From assembly GCF_000730425.1 (NCBI RefSeq), contig NZ_CP008896.1:4774001-4838000 (forward strand): a stretch of 64,000 bases of DNA, written 5' to 3'. This document shows positions 27,510-36,385 of this stretch, piece by piece. A program made the position numbers and the translations under genes. This stretch comes from Pseudomonas fluorescens. Its GTDB lineage: Bacteria; Pseudomonadota; Gammaproteobacteria; Pseudomonadales; Pseudomonadaceae. The notes below the pieces were generated by a model. It was not told the origin of the DNA. It saw nothing but the letters and a program-made list of their open reading frames with translations, and did no database searches. Numbering within the stretch: the stretch's first letter is position 1; the number at the start of each line of letters is the position of its first letter.

Positions 27510-27917
27510 ATGCGCATTGGTCAACTTGCACAGCTGACGGGAGCGGACATTCAGACCATTCGTTTCTATGAGCGCCAGGGCCTGCTTGCATCGCCCAATC
27601 GCCAGGCAAATGGCTACCGAGCCTACGAAGCGGATCATGTGGAGAAACTGCTGTTCATCCGCCGTTGCCGGTCCTTTGGCATGTCGTTGGACGAAATTGG
27701 TGTTTTGCAGAGCGTTCAAGCACAGCCGCAGCAACCGTGCGCGGCGGTCAATACGCTGCTTGATAGCCATATCGCCCAGGTCAGGGCCCAGATCGCATCC
27801 TTGCAAGCCCTGGAAAACCAGTTGGTGACGTTACGCAGCTGCTGCGATGACGAACGACAAAGCCTGGACTGCGGAATACTTTCGGGTCTAGTGGAGGGAG
27901 GCAAACGGCTTCCATAA
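27510..27917 (+). CDS. cadR: Cd(II)/Pb(II)-responsive MerR-family regulator
   Basis: The 135 residues start MRIGQLAQLTGADIQTIRFY, a MerR helix-turn-helix, with metal-site cysteines in QPCAAVN (about 77) and RSCCDD...LDCGIL (about 112 and 119), the spacing known from CadR/PbrR. It should activate the divergent CDF gene and the downstream DUF3703-lspA genes when Cd or Pb binds; both have matching TTGACCCTATA promoters. GAGGAG precedes the start. Confidence 0.9.
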   Translation: MRIGQLAQLTGADIQTIRFYERQGLLASPNRQANGYRAYEADHVEKLLFIRRCRSFGMSLDEIGVLQSVQAQPQQPCAAVNTLLDSHIAQVRAQIASLQALENQLVTLRSCCDDERQSLDCGILSGLVEGGKRLP

Positions 27918-27962
27918 GGCGCGCTAGAAAAGTGCCATTCGCTTCTGCTCAAAGCGTAGAGC

Positions 27963-27986
27963 TTGACCCTATAGCGGCTACAGGGT
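27963..27986 (+). promoter_or_regulatory. CadR-type operator and -35 for the DUF3703-lspA operon
   Basis: TTGACC overlaps the dyad ACCCTATAG-CGG-CTACAGGGT (8 of 9 paired positions). This is the classic MerR-family operator between -35 and -10. It lies between cadR and DUF3703. Confidence 0.8.
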
Positions 27987-28047
27987 GTTCACTTGCACGA
28001 TCGGCCCAGAATCATGGCCTTCCAACTGCTGCGCAAGTGAGTTCCAG

Positions 28048-28395
28048 ATGAATACCGCCCTCCGCAATGCCATCGATGAAGCCTTTTTCCAGGCAAGGAC
28101 AGCACTCCGTGAAAAGGCGCCAACCGAGGCATTCCCCTGGCTCGAGCGCGCCCACATCTTGAGCCAGCACATGCCCGTCCTGCATGCGCGGAGCCATTGG
28201 TTGATGCTAAGGGCTGGCTGGCAGTTGCGCGACTACCGGGAAATGTTCGGCCAAGCACCACGGATCATCGCTGCCGTGTTGTTCTCGAAGATCTGGGTAC
28301 CGCTCGGCAATACCGGACGCGCGAGGATCAGTGCATTCGCGCCGATGCCCGTCTCACCCGGATTGCAGCGACTGTTTCAGGGAGCGAAACAATGA
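28048..28395 (+). CDS. DUF3703 protein
   Basis: The 115 residues start MNTALRNAIDEAFFQARTAL. It is a helical protein with HARSHWLMLRAGWQLRDYRE and GNTGRARISAF, the DUF3703 signature. Such genes occur with cad/pbr metal-resistance genes but have no proven function. The stop overlaps the lspA start (ATGA). The ATG at 28048 is preferred to the upstream frame from 27985, which begins inside the operator region. Confidence 0.8.
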   Translation: MNTALRNAIDEAFFQARTALREKAPTEAFPWLERAHILSQHMPVLHARSHWLMLRAGWQLRDYREMFGQAPRIIAAVLFSKIWVPLGNTGRARISAFAPMPVSPGLQRLFQGAKQ

Positions 28396-28901
28396 AATCG
28401 CCACTTGGAATGGCGCACCGTATCACTCCCGGGCTCTGGTGGACGCTATCGCTAGCCGTTGCCCTGGCCGACCAGGCGATCAAATATGTAATTGAGGGTT
28501 CGCTCTCGGTCGGCGCCGTGGTTCCTCTGACCCCAGTCTTCAATCTGGTCCATTTCTGGAATACCGGCGCAGCGTTCAGCTTCCTAGCTGACGCGGGCGG
28601 TTGGCAGCGCTACTTCTTCATTCTCCTCGCACTGGTTGTTTCGATTGGGCTCGCGTTGCTCTTGCGTAAGCCCAGGGCCAAGCTCGAAGCGCTGGGCTAT
28701 AGCCTCATACTGGGAGGGGCAGTGGGGAATCTGATCGATCGCAGCTTCCGAGGCCATGTGATCGACTATCTGGATTTTTTCTGGCAATCCTGGCATTGGC
28801 CTGCATTCAACTTGGCGGACATCGGCATCGTGGGCGGTGCCGCCATGTTGCTCCTGAGCAGTGTGCTGAGTCCAAGCGCGGAACTGGACCGGGGCAGATA
28901 A
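28392..28901 (+). CDS. lspA: Signal peptidase II (lipoprotein signal peptidase) of a metal-resistance cluster
   Basis: A 169-residue protein with four membrane helices and the LspA motifs FWNTGAAFSFL, GAVGNLIDRSFRGHVIDYLDF (first catalytic Asp) and FNLADIGIVGG (second catalytic Asp). It cleaves prolipoprotein signal peptides at the outer face of the inner membrane. An additional lspA beside cadR and a CDF exporter mirrors the pbr lead-resistance operon, where PbrC is an LspA. It shares an ATGA overlap with DUF3703 and a TAATG with the AraC gene. Confidence 0.92.
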   Translation: MKSPLGMAHRITPGLWWTLSLAVALADQAIKYVIEGSLSVGAVVPLTPVFNLVHFWNTGAAFSFLADAGGWQRYFFILLALVVSIGLALLLRKPRAKLEALGYSLILGGAVGNLIDRSFRGHVIDYLDFFWQSWHWPAFNLADIGIVGGAAMLLLSSVLSPSAELDRGR

Positions 28902-29647
28902 TGCGAAGCTCGGATGCCGCAGAAGTGGCTCGCTGGTCAGGCCATGCCTGGGTCGGCCCCGGTATCGGCGTCTTTCTCGGCCATGCCGCCCACCAGGATT
29001 GGCACCATCATCAAGCACATCAAATTGCAGTGGGGCTCGACGCCGCGATAACGGTTGAAACGCCGTTGGGTGGGCAATCTGGGGCTGCCATCTTGATTCC
29101 GGCAGGCTTGAAGCACCGGCTCAGTGCTGGGCATGTCCTGTCGATCTACCTGGATGTGCTGTCCGATGAGGCGCGTGCCTTGCGGGTGAGCGGAGCCGTG
29201 AGGCTGATGGAGATCGTAGCGGCCGATATTGCTGCGATGGTCGAGGCACTGAGGGCGTCGGGGCATTCGCCTGTCCAGTTGCAGGCGCAGGTACGTCGGC
29301 TGTTGCGGCTTGCCGATCCACCAATCCCTGATCCGCGCTTGACCAAGGTCACCGCAGCGCTGCGCGAAGGCCAAATGGGGCGTGAGGCAATGGCCGCGTT
29401 GGTGCATTTGTCACCCACGCGTTTTTCCCATTGGTTCGTGGAGCAAACCGGCCTGCCGTTGCGCAGCTATGTCAAATGGCTGCGCCTCACCCAAGCCCTG
29501 CAACACCTGGCCAAAGGGGGACGGCTGACCGAAGCCGCGCATGCGGCAGGTTTTTCCGACTCGGCGCATTTCTCCCGGACATTCAGGGCGCTGCTGGGCA
29601 TCGATCCGTCCTCCGCCCTGGCTGCGGTCGATCTCCAGAAGTCATAG
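28901..29647 (+). CDS. AraC-family transcriptional regulator
   Basis: A 248-residue protein with a cupin-like N-terminal domain (HHHQAHQIAVGLDAAITVET) and a C-terminal AraC domain holding two helix-turn-helix units (MAALVHLSPTRFSHWFVEQT; AAHAAGFSDSAHFSRTFRAL). Its ATG shares one base with the lspA stop, so they are co-transcribed. It may control the fatty acid hydroxylase gene that follows. The open frame upstream from 28796 lies inside lspA. Confidence 0.85.
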   Translation: MRSSDAAEVARWSGHAWVGPGIGVFLGHAAHQDWHHHQAHQIAVGLDAAITVETPLGGQSGAAILIPAGLKHRLSAGHVLSIYLDVLSDEARALRVSGAVRLMEIVAADIAAMVEALRASGHSPVQLQAQVRRLLRLADPPIPDPRLTKVTAALREGQMGREAMAALVHLSPTRFSHWFVEQTGLPLRSYVKWLRLTQALQHLAKGGRLTEAAHAAGFSDSAHFSRTFRALLGIDPSSALAAVDLQKS

Positions 29648-29715
29648 CTCTTTCGTTCAAGTCGAACGTCGTCCTCTGCACCTACCGTGAAGGCTCTCTA
29701 CATAGGAGCTGAGCG

Positions 29716-30582
29716 ATGTCCACTTCTCTTCGATTCGCCCTACGCTGGTTGAGCTATCCGCTCGTGTTTGGTGGCAGCGCCGCCTTCATGGTCTGGGCCT
29801 TGTACGCCGGGGTGCCGTACTGGCCCAGCACACCCTTGGTAGCCGCAGTCGGTCTATTGGCCGTCGCGGGGCTGGAGCGTATCCAGCCTTTCCGGGAGGG
29901 CTGGCTGGAGGATCACCAGGACACCCTGACCGACCTGGTGCATATGCTGGTGAATCTTTCCGTCATCCAGTTCACCGCCGAAATCCTGGCCAGGCTGGGC
30001 GATGCAGTGCCGGCTACAGTTCGTCTCTTCCCAGTCGAGAGTCCACTTTGGGTTCAGCTGCTGCTGGTCGCCGTCGTGCTCGATCTGAGCCTGTATGCCA
30101 TGCACCGCATCAGCCACCACGTACCCTGGCTGTGGCGTTTTCACATGATTCACCACAGCGCCGAGCGCTTGTACTGGATGAATGGGGAGCGCCGGCATCC
30201 CCTACATGCGATGCTCATGGCTGGCCCGGGATTGGTGCTGCTGTTTGCATCCGGCGCGCCTTCGGCAGTGGTTGCCACCTGGTTCGGCATTCTGACCGTT
30301 CACTTGGGCTTTCAGCACTCGAACCTGGATTACCGGCTGGGTTGGCTGCGCCATGTCATCGGGGTGGCTGAAATTCATCGTTGGCACCACAAGCGCGACT
30401 TCGAAGATGCCCAGGTGAACTGCGGCGAATTTCTGATGGTGTGGGATCGGCTATTCGGGACGTTCTACGACAGTACAGGAAAGCAGGGCGACGCCAATGT
30501 CGGCTTGCGTGAGAGGGACTATCCCAAGGGTTACCTTGGTCAGTTGACCGAACCCTTTGGGCGAGACCGAGCCCGCACATAG
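29716..30582 (+). CDS. Sterol desaturase / fatty acid hydroxylase superfamily protein
   Basis: The 288 residues carry membrane helices and the histidine clusters of di-iron hydroxylases: MHRISHHVPWLW, FHMIHHSAERLYW and HRWHHKRDFED. It would oxidise a lipid in the inner membrane. It follows the AraC gene by 68 bp. A lipid change that limits metal entry is imaginable, but no direct evidence exists. No other gene is seen in 30583-30740. Confidence 0.85.
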   Translation: MSTSLRFALRWLSYPLVFGGSAAFMVWALYAGVPYWPSTPLVAAVGLLAVAGLERIQPFREGWLEDHQDTLTDLVHMLVNLSVIQFTAEILARLGDAVPATVRLFPVESPLWVQLLLVAVVLDLSLYAMHRISHHVPWLWRFHMIHHSAERLYWMNGERRHPLHAMLMAGPGLVLLFASGAPSAVVATWFGILTVHLGFQHSNLDYRLGWLRHVIGVAEIHRWHHKRDFEDAQVNCGEFLMVWDRLFGTFYDSTGKQGDANVGLRERDYPKGYLGQLTEPFGRDRART

Positions 30583-30739
30583 CGTAGTGGGCCTCAAAGC
30601 TGTAGGCCCCATGTGTTTGCCTGGAATGATCTGGCTCGTGGGCGGAAGAGACTAGATGTTCCCGCATGCCAAGCAGACATGCGCTCTAACGAGGCAATCG
30701 ATTCACTACCTATAAGCCCCGTCATTTGCAATTAATGCT

Positions 30740-30889
30740 GGTTGGTAGCCATGGAATGCAGGTCAGCGCGGATAAATGCAGGTTCATTCGCAGCTAATAC
30801 TGGTTTGCCGGGCCGGTCAGTCGCAGTTAATTCCGGTCGAAAATCGTATTGATTGCAGGTCGGGACGTTTTCGTTTGCAAGCCGTTACA
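30740..30889 (+). repeat. Right end repeats of the 8.3-kb unit
   Basis: Motifs GCAATTAATGCTGGTT, GCAGCTAATACTGGTT and GCAGTTAATTCCGGTC recur at regular steps and end with TTTGCAAGCCGTTACA at 30889. The array is the inverted counterpart of 22581-22745. Confidence 0.65.
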
Positions 30890-32397
30890 ATTACCTGATA
30901 CCGCCCGCGACGTTTGCCGCGCTCAAGCAGAAACAGGCGCTGCCATTGGCGATCAACCCAAATAGCGACCAGTACCTGGAAGAGCGCTTGCAGTTGCTGG
31001 ATGAGCAACTGGCGACCGTCGCCAAGCTGGCCAAGGACAACGAACTCCCCGACGCCATCCTCACCGAGTCCGGACTGAAGATCACGCCGCTGGATTTGGC
31101 GGTGCCGGATACCGCCCAGGCGCTGATTGACAAGACCAGTCAGTTACTGCCGCGCATCAAGATCACCGAACTGTTGATGGATGTGGATGAGTGGACAGGG
31201 TTCACACGTCACTTTACCCACCTGAAGGATGGTGCCCAGGCCAAAGATCGGACACTGCTACTGTCCGCGATCCTCGGCGATGCCATCAACATTGGATTGA
31301 CCAAGATGGCCGACTCGAGTCCGGGTATGACCTACGCCAAGCTGTCTTGGCTGCAAGCGTGGCACATCCGCGACGAAACCTACTCGGCGGCGCTCGCCGA
31401 ACTGGTCAACAGCCAGCTCCATCACACCTTTGCCACCAATTGGGGGGACGGCACCACATCCTCCTCCGATGGCCAGCGCTTCCGTGCAGGTGGACGAGGC
31501 GAGAGCACTGGGCACGTCAACCCGAAGTACGGCAATGAACCAGGACGACTGTTCTATACCCATATCTCCGACCAGTACGCGCCGTTCAGCACCCGCGTGG
31601 TGAATGTCGGTGTACGGGATTCGACCTACGTGCTCGATGGTCTGCTGTATCACGAGTCGGATCTGCGGATCGAGGAGCACTACACCGACACGGCAGGTTT
31701 TACCGATCACGTCTTCGCGTTGATGCACCTGCTGGGCTTTCGCTTTGCGCCGCGCATCCGCGACCTGGGCGAAACCAAGCTGTATGTGCCACAGAGCGTC
31801 CAGGACTACCCGACACTGAGGCCAATGATCGGCGGCACCCTGAACATCAAGCACGTCCGCGCTCACTGGGGCGAAATTCTGCGTCTGGCAGCATCGATCA
31901 GGCAAGGCACTGTCACCGCCTCGCTGATGTTGCGTAAGCTGGGCAGCTATCCACGCCAGAACGGCCTGGCCGTCGCCCTGCGGGAGTTGGGCCGGATCGA
32001 GCGCACGCTGTTCATTCTGGATTGGCTGCAAAGTGTCGAGCTGCGCCGTCGCGTGCATGCAGGGCTGAACAAAGGCGAGGCGCGCAACTCCTTGGCCAGA
32101 GCGGTGTTCTTCAACCGTCTCGGTGAAATTAGGGATCGGAGCTTCGAGCAGCAGCGCTACCGAGCCAGCGGCCTCAACTTGGTAACTGCTGCAATAGTGC
32201 TGTGGAACACGGTCTACCTGGAACGTGCCACTCAAGGGCTGACAGACGCCGGAAAACCGGTGAACACCGACCTGTATCAATATCTGTCGCCGCTGGGCTG
32301 GGAGCACATCAACCTGACCGGCGAATACGTTTGGCGGCAGAGCCGCAAGCTAGAAGACGGGAAATTTAGGCCGCTACGACAGGTCGGAAAACCTTAG
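30853..32397 (+). pseudogene. tnpA: Tn3-family transposase, N-terminal half missing
   Basis: The 514 residues correspond to the second half of a Tn3 transposase (the complete copy at 47315-50308 has 997). The catalytic domain is present ([52 protein letters not shown]) and the C-terminus ends in the terminal repeat. The first dozen residues come from the end repeats of the 8.3-kb unit; true homology starts near [14 protein letters not shown]. The protein lacks the DNA-binding N-terminus and should be inactive. Confidence 0.88.
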
Positions 32398-32802
32398 CGT
32401 ACGATTTTTTCCGAATTCTGTAGGCTCCCCAGGTAGATGATTTGGTACCAGCGCATAGCCGGTGATGACCTGTTCAATCGTAAGCAAATTCTCCTCCTTG
32501 GTTTCATGACACAGCAGCACCCGAACGTCGCGCTCGCAACTGATCACACACCACGCTAGACCTGTCTGATTTGGTCGTGCAGCCTCGGCCAAGGCCAAAT
32601 CCTCACTCTCCTGGTACACAACAAACCCAACCGGGAAAAAAATCTCCGCAATCATGCGGTCAATCTGGACCAACGAACGACGATGAATGCCGGTTCCCTC
32701 GGACTCAATCAATGCAAGAAGGGTAGCCCGCGATGCGCTCAATTCATGATAAAGCTCCAGCAAATGCTGGGGGATGGAGTTAGTAACTCGGTTCATATGC
32801 AT
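32374..32802 (-). pseudogene. Hypothetical gene truncated by a Tn3-type end
   Basis: The 142 residues start MHMNRVTNSIPQHLLELYHE. It is native up to about residue 124 (NHLPGEP); the last residues, [15 protein letters not shown], are translated from the 38-bp terminal repeat. The original 3' end was displaced by the transposon. The visible part is helical with a central beta region; no family was recognised. It is divergent from the XRE regulator gene. Confidence 0.5.
32393..32430. repeat. 38-bp Tn3-type terminal inverted repeat beside tnpA
   Basis: Minus-strand reading begins GGGGAGCCTACAG and ends CGTACGCTAAG. The inner half equals the repeats at 2033, 41331 and 44400. The GGGG edge faces right, so the transposase remnant belongs to the element on the left. 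The next five bases are AGGTA. Confidence 0.8.
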
Positions 32803-32926
32803 GTTCCTTTTGCCGAGGTGGTAAGCAAGTAAGCAGATCGGCGAACCACTGAAGCAATAGCGTATCCAGTAAAATGGGTATTCTTAAACGTGGTTTTAAT
32901 TGTTCCTGCCGATAACGCTTCTGTCT

Positions 32927-33226
32927 ATGGAGAAGCGACCACCAACACGCGGGCGACCGGCAGGAAAATCGAGCTTTGACCCTCGGGTAGCAAAAGCTTT
33001 CGGTAACGTTGTGCGCGAAGAACGCCTAAAATCGGGCCTGGCCCAGGAGAAACTTTCTCTCCTGGCTAGGGTGGAGCGGGCGCACCTGGGAAAAATTGAG
33101 CGTGGGGAGAGCCTCCCCACGCTTCCCCTGATCATGAGATTGTCCAAAGCGCTCGATGTTAAAGCTGCTTACCTGATATCGCAGATGGAGCAGCAACTGG
33201 ATCAATGCGAAGGCGGTGGCCGTTGA
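32927..33226 (+). CDS. XRE-family helix-turn-helix regulator
   Basis: The 99 residues start MEKRPPTRGRPAG and include a Cro/C1-type helix-turn-helix (VREERLKSGLAQEKLSLLA then VERAHLGKIERGESLPTLPL). I take the ATG at 32927; an upstream TTG at 32900 is less likely. It ends two bases before the convergent ThiF gene stop. It may regulate the PRTRC block or the truncated neighbour. Confidence 0.8.
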   Translation: MEKRPPTRGRPAGKSSFDPRVAKAFGNVVREERLKSGLAQEKLSLLARVERAHLGKIERGESLPTLPLIMRLSKALDVKAAYLISQMEQQLDQCEGGGR

Positions 33227-33227
33227 T

Positions 33228-34001
33228 TTAGGCGCAGTGCTGAACAGCAGGGAACGGAAATGCATTTTGGCAACCGGACGCCAGATCCACGGTGATCCAG
33301 TGCTTGTCAGTTTCCCCCGTTCGTAGCAACTCCCACACAATACTCATTCCGGCAGTCGTAACTGCCCGGTTGACCAAGCAGTCCTGCGAGCGAATGGCTT
33401 CCGCTACTGAGCAGGACTTCTTCGTGTCATCCTCGAGCGTTCCGATTTCCGGATAAGCATCCATTACGTTGGGATAGATGCTCCGCTTGTCTACGTGCGC
33501 GGCTCCGAACACAACCTGCCCATGGCGTGCCTCGTTGCCCAGGTCAAGCCACATGCAATTTCGGGGTAGGAGAGGGCTGCTGGCAATTGCGCGGCGCGCA
33601 GAAGGAAGGTCAACGGCGGAAATGATCACGTCGGCAGCGCGGATCACTTCTTTGCTCTCATGACTAGGGAACCGGAAGGGCAGGGCCACCCAAGTAGTAC
33701 CCAGCATGAGGTTGTAACGATTCACCAAGCTGATTGACTTGTATTGGCCCAAATCGCACGGCCAGAAACGCTGACGCACGAGGTTAGGCTCGCGCACGAT
33801 GGCATCGTCAATGACGGTGACATCCAAGCCTTTTGGGTGTCCTAGAGAACGAAGTGCATGATGGAAGCTGGCCAGCGCATCAACTACCTCGCTGCCATTG
33901 CCGCCCGCTCCAATAACCAAAATTCGGGGTGCGCGTTCAAGCCACGACGCTGGCGTCTTATAGATTGGTAATTGTTTAGCTGTGATCGGATGAACGCTCA
34001 T
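33228..34001 (-). CDS. PRTRC system ThiF-family (E1-like) protein
   Basis: A 257-residue protein with the nucleotide-binding loop ILVIGAGGNGSEVVDAL, an arginine motif NLVRQRFWP and VDLPSARRAI, as in E1/ThiF adenylating enzymes. The context of proteins B, F, C, E and ParB identifies the PRTRC (ParB-related, ThiF-related cassette) version. It could activate the C-terminus of a small partner by adenylation; PRTRC protein C is a candidate, but this is inference. It overlaps the protein B gene by one base. Confidence 0.9.
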   Translation of the reverse strand: MSVHPITAKQLPIYKTPASWLERAPRILVIGAGGNGSEVVDALASFHHALRSLGHPKGLDVTVIDDAIVREPNLVRQRFWPCDLGQYKSISLVNRYNLMLGTTWVALPFRFPSHESKEVIRAADVIISAVDLPSARRAIASSPLLPRNCMWLDLGNEARHGQVVFGAAHVDKRSIYPNVMDAYPEIGTLEDDTKKSCSVAEAIRSQDCLVNRAVTTAGMSIVWELLRTGETDKHWITVDLASGCQNAFPFPAVQHCA

Positions 34002-34702
34002 TACTCACCCCCTTTGATAGCCTGCGCAAGCGACAGCGGGCCACGGTAAGAACCAGCAGAAACCAGTTTCGAGGCTGGGAACCGCTTCGATCCTTTCTCG
34101 TTCAATGCTCGATAGAACTCCTTCAATCGCTCAAAGGAGCGGCAGCCCGCCACCGGCTCAATCGTGCCGCTGTGTGTGTTTTCGCTCTCAAGCACGAAGT
34201 TCTCCCATGCCGGAATATTTTCACGTCGAACATCGCGGGGAACGTTGCCGCTGCCGGTGCAGAATGTCCCACCCTCATACACATTCCCCAGCGGGGCATA
34301 GAACAGTTCTGTGTCCGGTGTCGGGCGCTGATTACCTTTGAACGCAAAGCAACGGAAAGATTGATTTGCCGCTGCGATGAAGATCAACCCTGGCAAGGGG
34401 GCGCGGATGCGCTCATCACGGAACGGAATATCGTGAAGGCCGGGTCGGCGGTACCAGGTCAACACTGTGCGTGAGCTGAACAGATATCTCTCTGGCAGAA
34501 ATTCCGCCCCCGAATCCTCATTCAACAGCAAAGCAGCCAGTTCGGTTTTGTCATAGGAGCTAAAGGCCCTGCCAGCACCAAGCGTGAAGCCGGCCTTACC
34601 ATCTTCCAGCGGGATGACGCTATGACTTGTGACGGAAACCACGCCAGTCTGACTGTGGTGGTGTATCAGCATGGCCTTGCTCGAAACATTTTCACTCAGC
34701 AT
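34001..34702 (-). CDS. PRTRC system protein B
   Basis: A 233-residue protein recognised as PRTRC protein B by its place and by the segments MLIHHHSQTGVVSVTSHSVI, VLTWYRRPGLHDIPF and FYAPLGNVYEGGTFCTGSGN. The reaction is unknown. It is between ThiF (1-bp overlap) and protein F (11-bp overlap), so the genes are coupled. PRTRC protein A, a JAB/Mov34-type protein, is not found here. Confidence 0.85.
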   Translation of the reverse strand: MLSENVSSKAMLIHHHSQTGVVSVTSHSVIPLEDGKAGFTLGAGRAFSSYDKTELAALLLNEDSGAEFLPERYLFSSRTVLTWYRRPGLHDIPFRDERIRAPLPGLIFIAAANQSFRCFAFKGNQRPTPDTELFYAPLGNVYEGGTFCTGSGNVPRDVRRENIPAWENFVLESENTHSGTIEPVAGCRSFERLKEFYRALNEKGSKRFPASKLVSAGSYRGPLSLAQAIKGGE

Positions 34703-36059
34703 TACAGCATTCCTCTAAAGCGTCGGCGATTCGCTGCAACAGACCCAAGGTCAGAGATAGCGCATCTAGAACTGGCAGAGTGACGGATCGCAATTGCTCA
34801 GGGTTCAGCGGTAATCCGATGGCTGGGAAGCCAGAGCCGCCGACGATGCCGTCAAATCCGTCATTGCTACTCTGCTCCAGATTCGGGAAATCCCTAGTCA
34901 GGCGAACCAGAATGCTCTCGAAAAGGGTTACGCCATCACCGGCTGTGCCTGGGAAATCAGAAGGATGGAACCCCTTGAGTGATTCATTAGCCTCCTGCTC
35001 CAGGCAGTGATGCAAAGCTTCCCCCAGCACTTGCACCAGCGCGCGGTGATCGTCATCGCGCTCACTGATTTGCCGTGCCTGCTCGTGAAGCTCCAAAATT
35101 TCTGCCCTATCTCCCTGACTGAGGCTGGCTCCAGCTACCTGTTTCAACTCGCCCATCTCGTAGACAGAATCGATCAAGGTGTTTACCGCATCCTCATCTT
35201 GGCCATTGCAGTAGAAATATTCAGCGATGTATTCCTCATGCTCGACCGATTCGTCCAACAAGAACGTGCAAAGATCTTCTCTCGTGTGTGTAGCCAAACG
35301 CGGGGCCAGCTCCTCGTAAGCCTCTGAAAGCCCATGATTGAAGTAGCTAAATTGCCCCAAGAAGGTCATTGGCGTGTGGAACGGCAGTAGGTGGCGAGTC
35401 ATCGCGTCGAGTGTCTTGAAAAGAAGCACTCGGAGTTCCAAGCTTGCTGGCGCTTGGACTGTGAAATCAGCGAAGCAACACGACTCCAGAATGAAATGAC
35501 CATCCTGAATTCCGAAGGAAAACGCCTTCTCGACGGCAACGGGCAACTTGACCCGGCTGATCAACGAGCGCTCCATCTCCGCCATTATCCTGCCAGCGCC
35601 GTCAGTGCCAGCCTCAATGTGAGGGGCAAGAGCATCGAGGCCGACTAACCCTGCGTCTATCGCAGCTAATGCGTAGGACGCCGTCTCAACTGGATCGACG
35701 TATGGGGTATTCAGCCGATTCAGCAGGACGTCACCCTGTGGAAACAGCCCTTTGTCGCTGATGCGAAATGACGTACTAAGGTGCCGCACAACCTCACCAG
35801 TGAGGCGGTGGAGGCCGTAGCTATTTGGATACTGCCGAAGCCACTCAATGGCGCTATCGCCAACCAGACCGGCTTGCAGCGCCTCCCGGCACAGCATGCT
35901 ATGACCGCGATGATCAACCAACCCCACGCCGTTATCGCTAAAAAGTCGGGCCTGCGCGTTGCGCATCGCAGACCCGATACTCGGCAAGCTAAGGGGGCTC
36001 AGCGCGGCAGTTGGAAGTCGATAGTGCCCTGGTTGGCGGGGGATGACAGCAACTTCCAT
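34692..36059 (-). CDS. PRTRC system protein F
   Basis: The 455 residues starting at MEVAVIPRQPGHYRLPTAAL are acidic and mostly helical; they match the large protein F of PRTRC cassettes by context and size range. An in-frame ATG at 36140 would add 27 residues that read like out-of-frame sequence (arginine/proline-rich), so 36059 is preferred. No catalytic motif is visible. The start overlaps the small frame upstream. Confidence 0.75.
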   Translation of the reverse strand: MEVAVIPRQPGHYRLPTAALSPLSLPSIGSAMRNAQARLFSDNGVGLVDHRGHSMLCREALQAGLVGDSAIEWLRQYPNSYGLHRLTGEVVRHLSTSFRISDKGLFPQGDVLLNRLNTPYVDPVETASYALAAIDAGLVGLDALAPHIEAGTDGAGRIMAEMERSLISRVKLPVAVEKAFSFGIQDGHFILESCCFADFTVQAPASLELRVLLFKTLDAMTRHLLPFHTPMTFLGQFSYFNHGLSEAYEELAPRLATHTREDLCTFLLDESVEHEEYIAEYFYCNGQDEDAVNTLIDSVYEMGELKQVAGASLSQGDRAEILELHEQARQISERDDDHRALVQVLGEALHHCLEQEANESLKGFHPSDFPGTAGDGVTLFESILVRLTRDFPNLEQSSNDGFDGIVGGSGFPAIGLPLNPEQLRSVTLPVLDALSLTLGLLQRIADALEECCNAE

Positions 36060-36205
36060 AGCCTTTGTCTCTGCTGGTGGTCTAAACAATCGGGTTCGAT
36101 ACCGGATGGGAGGTGGCGATCGATTTCGCCACGCTCCCACGCCTTAAGGACTTCGAGTGGGTCAACCTTTTGCGCCGAATCCGCCGTCTCGGAACTCGTA
36201 GACAT
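35999..36205 (-). CDS. Small hypothetical protein between PRTRC C and F
   Basis: The 68 residues from the ATG at 36205 start MSTSSETADSAQKVDPLEVL and end TIDFQLPR. It overlaps the end of protein C by 44 bp and the start of protein F by about 60 bp. The protein-like composition suggests a real overlapping gene; a shadow frame cannot be excluded. Confidence 0.42.
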   Translation of the reverse strand: MSTSSETADSAQKVDPLEVLKAWERGEIDRHLPSGIEPDCLDHQQRQRLWKLLSSPANQGTIDFQLPR

Positions 36206-36374
36206 AGCTGTCATTCTCCACAATGGGGTCGATAATTTTCGCTCCGTTAAGCTTTGGGAACTGACGGGCATAGTGTTTCAGCACGTCAGTCACTGCCATG
36301 TCGGGCTGCGGATCGGCGAGGTCGCGTCCGCCGTAGCGGAAAACGCGGGCGAGAGAAATTTCAATAAGTGCCAT
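36162..36374 (-). CDS. PRTRC system protein C
   Basis: The 70 residues start MALIEISLARVFRYGGRDLA and end VYEFRDGGFGAKG. PRTRC protein C has a ubiquitin-like small alpha/beta size, and the C-terminal glycine-containing tail next to an E1-like gene is suggestive of a conjugated or carrier protein. This last point is inference from size and neighbours. Confidence 0.82.
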   Translation of the reverse strand: MALIEISLARVFRYGGRDLADPQPDMAVTDVLKHYARQFPKLNGAKIIDPIVENDSYVYEFRDGGFGAKG

Positions 36375-36385
36375 GAGTCCAACTC

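Larger units (their letters stand above)
22581..30889. mobile_element. 8.3-kb cargo unit with inverted, repetitive TGT...ACA ends and no transposase
   Basis: The left 165 bp (from TGTACCGGCTTGCAA) and the reverse complement of the right 150 bp (TGTAACGGCTTGCAA) are clearly homologous. Both contain five to seven degenerate copies of a unit like GGCTCAGATTAACTGCGAC spaced at 20-25 bp. TGT termini with multiple internal repeats resemble IS21-family or Tn7/Tn402-type ends. The cargo is a chemoreceptor, TA genes and a metal-resistance cluster. No transposase is inside and I see no flanking duplication. The right edge cuts a Tn3-type transposase gene. Confidence 0.6.

Noticed and set aside
31258..32307. 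349-codon minus-strand frame
   Set aside because: Antisense to the Tn3 transposase catalytic half, which shows family motifs.
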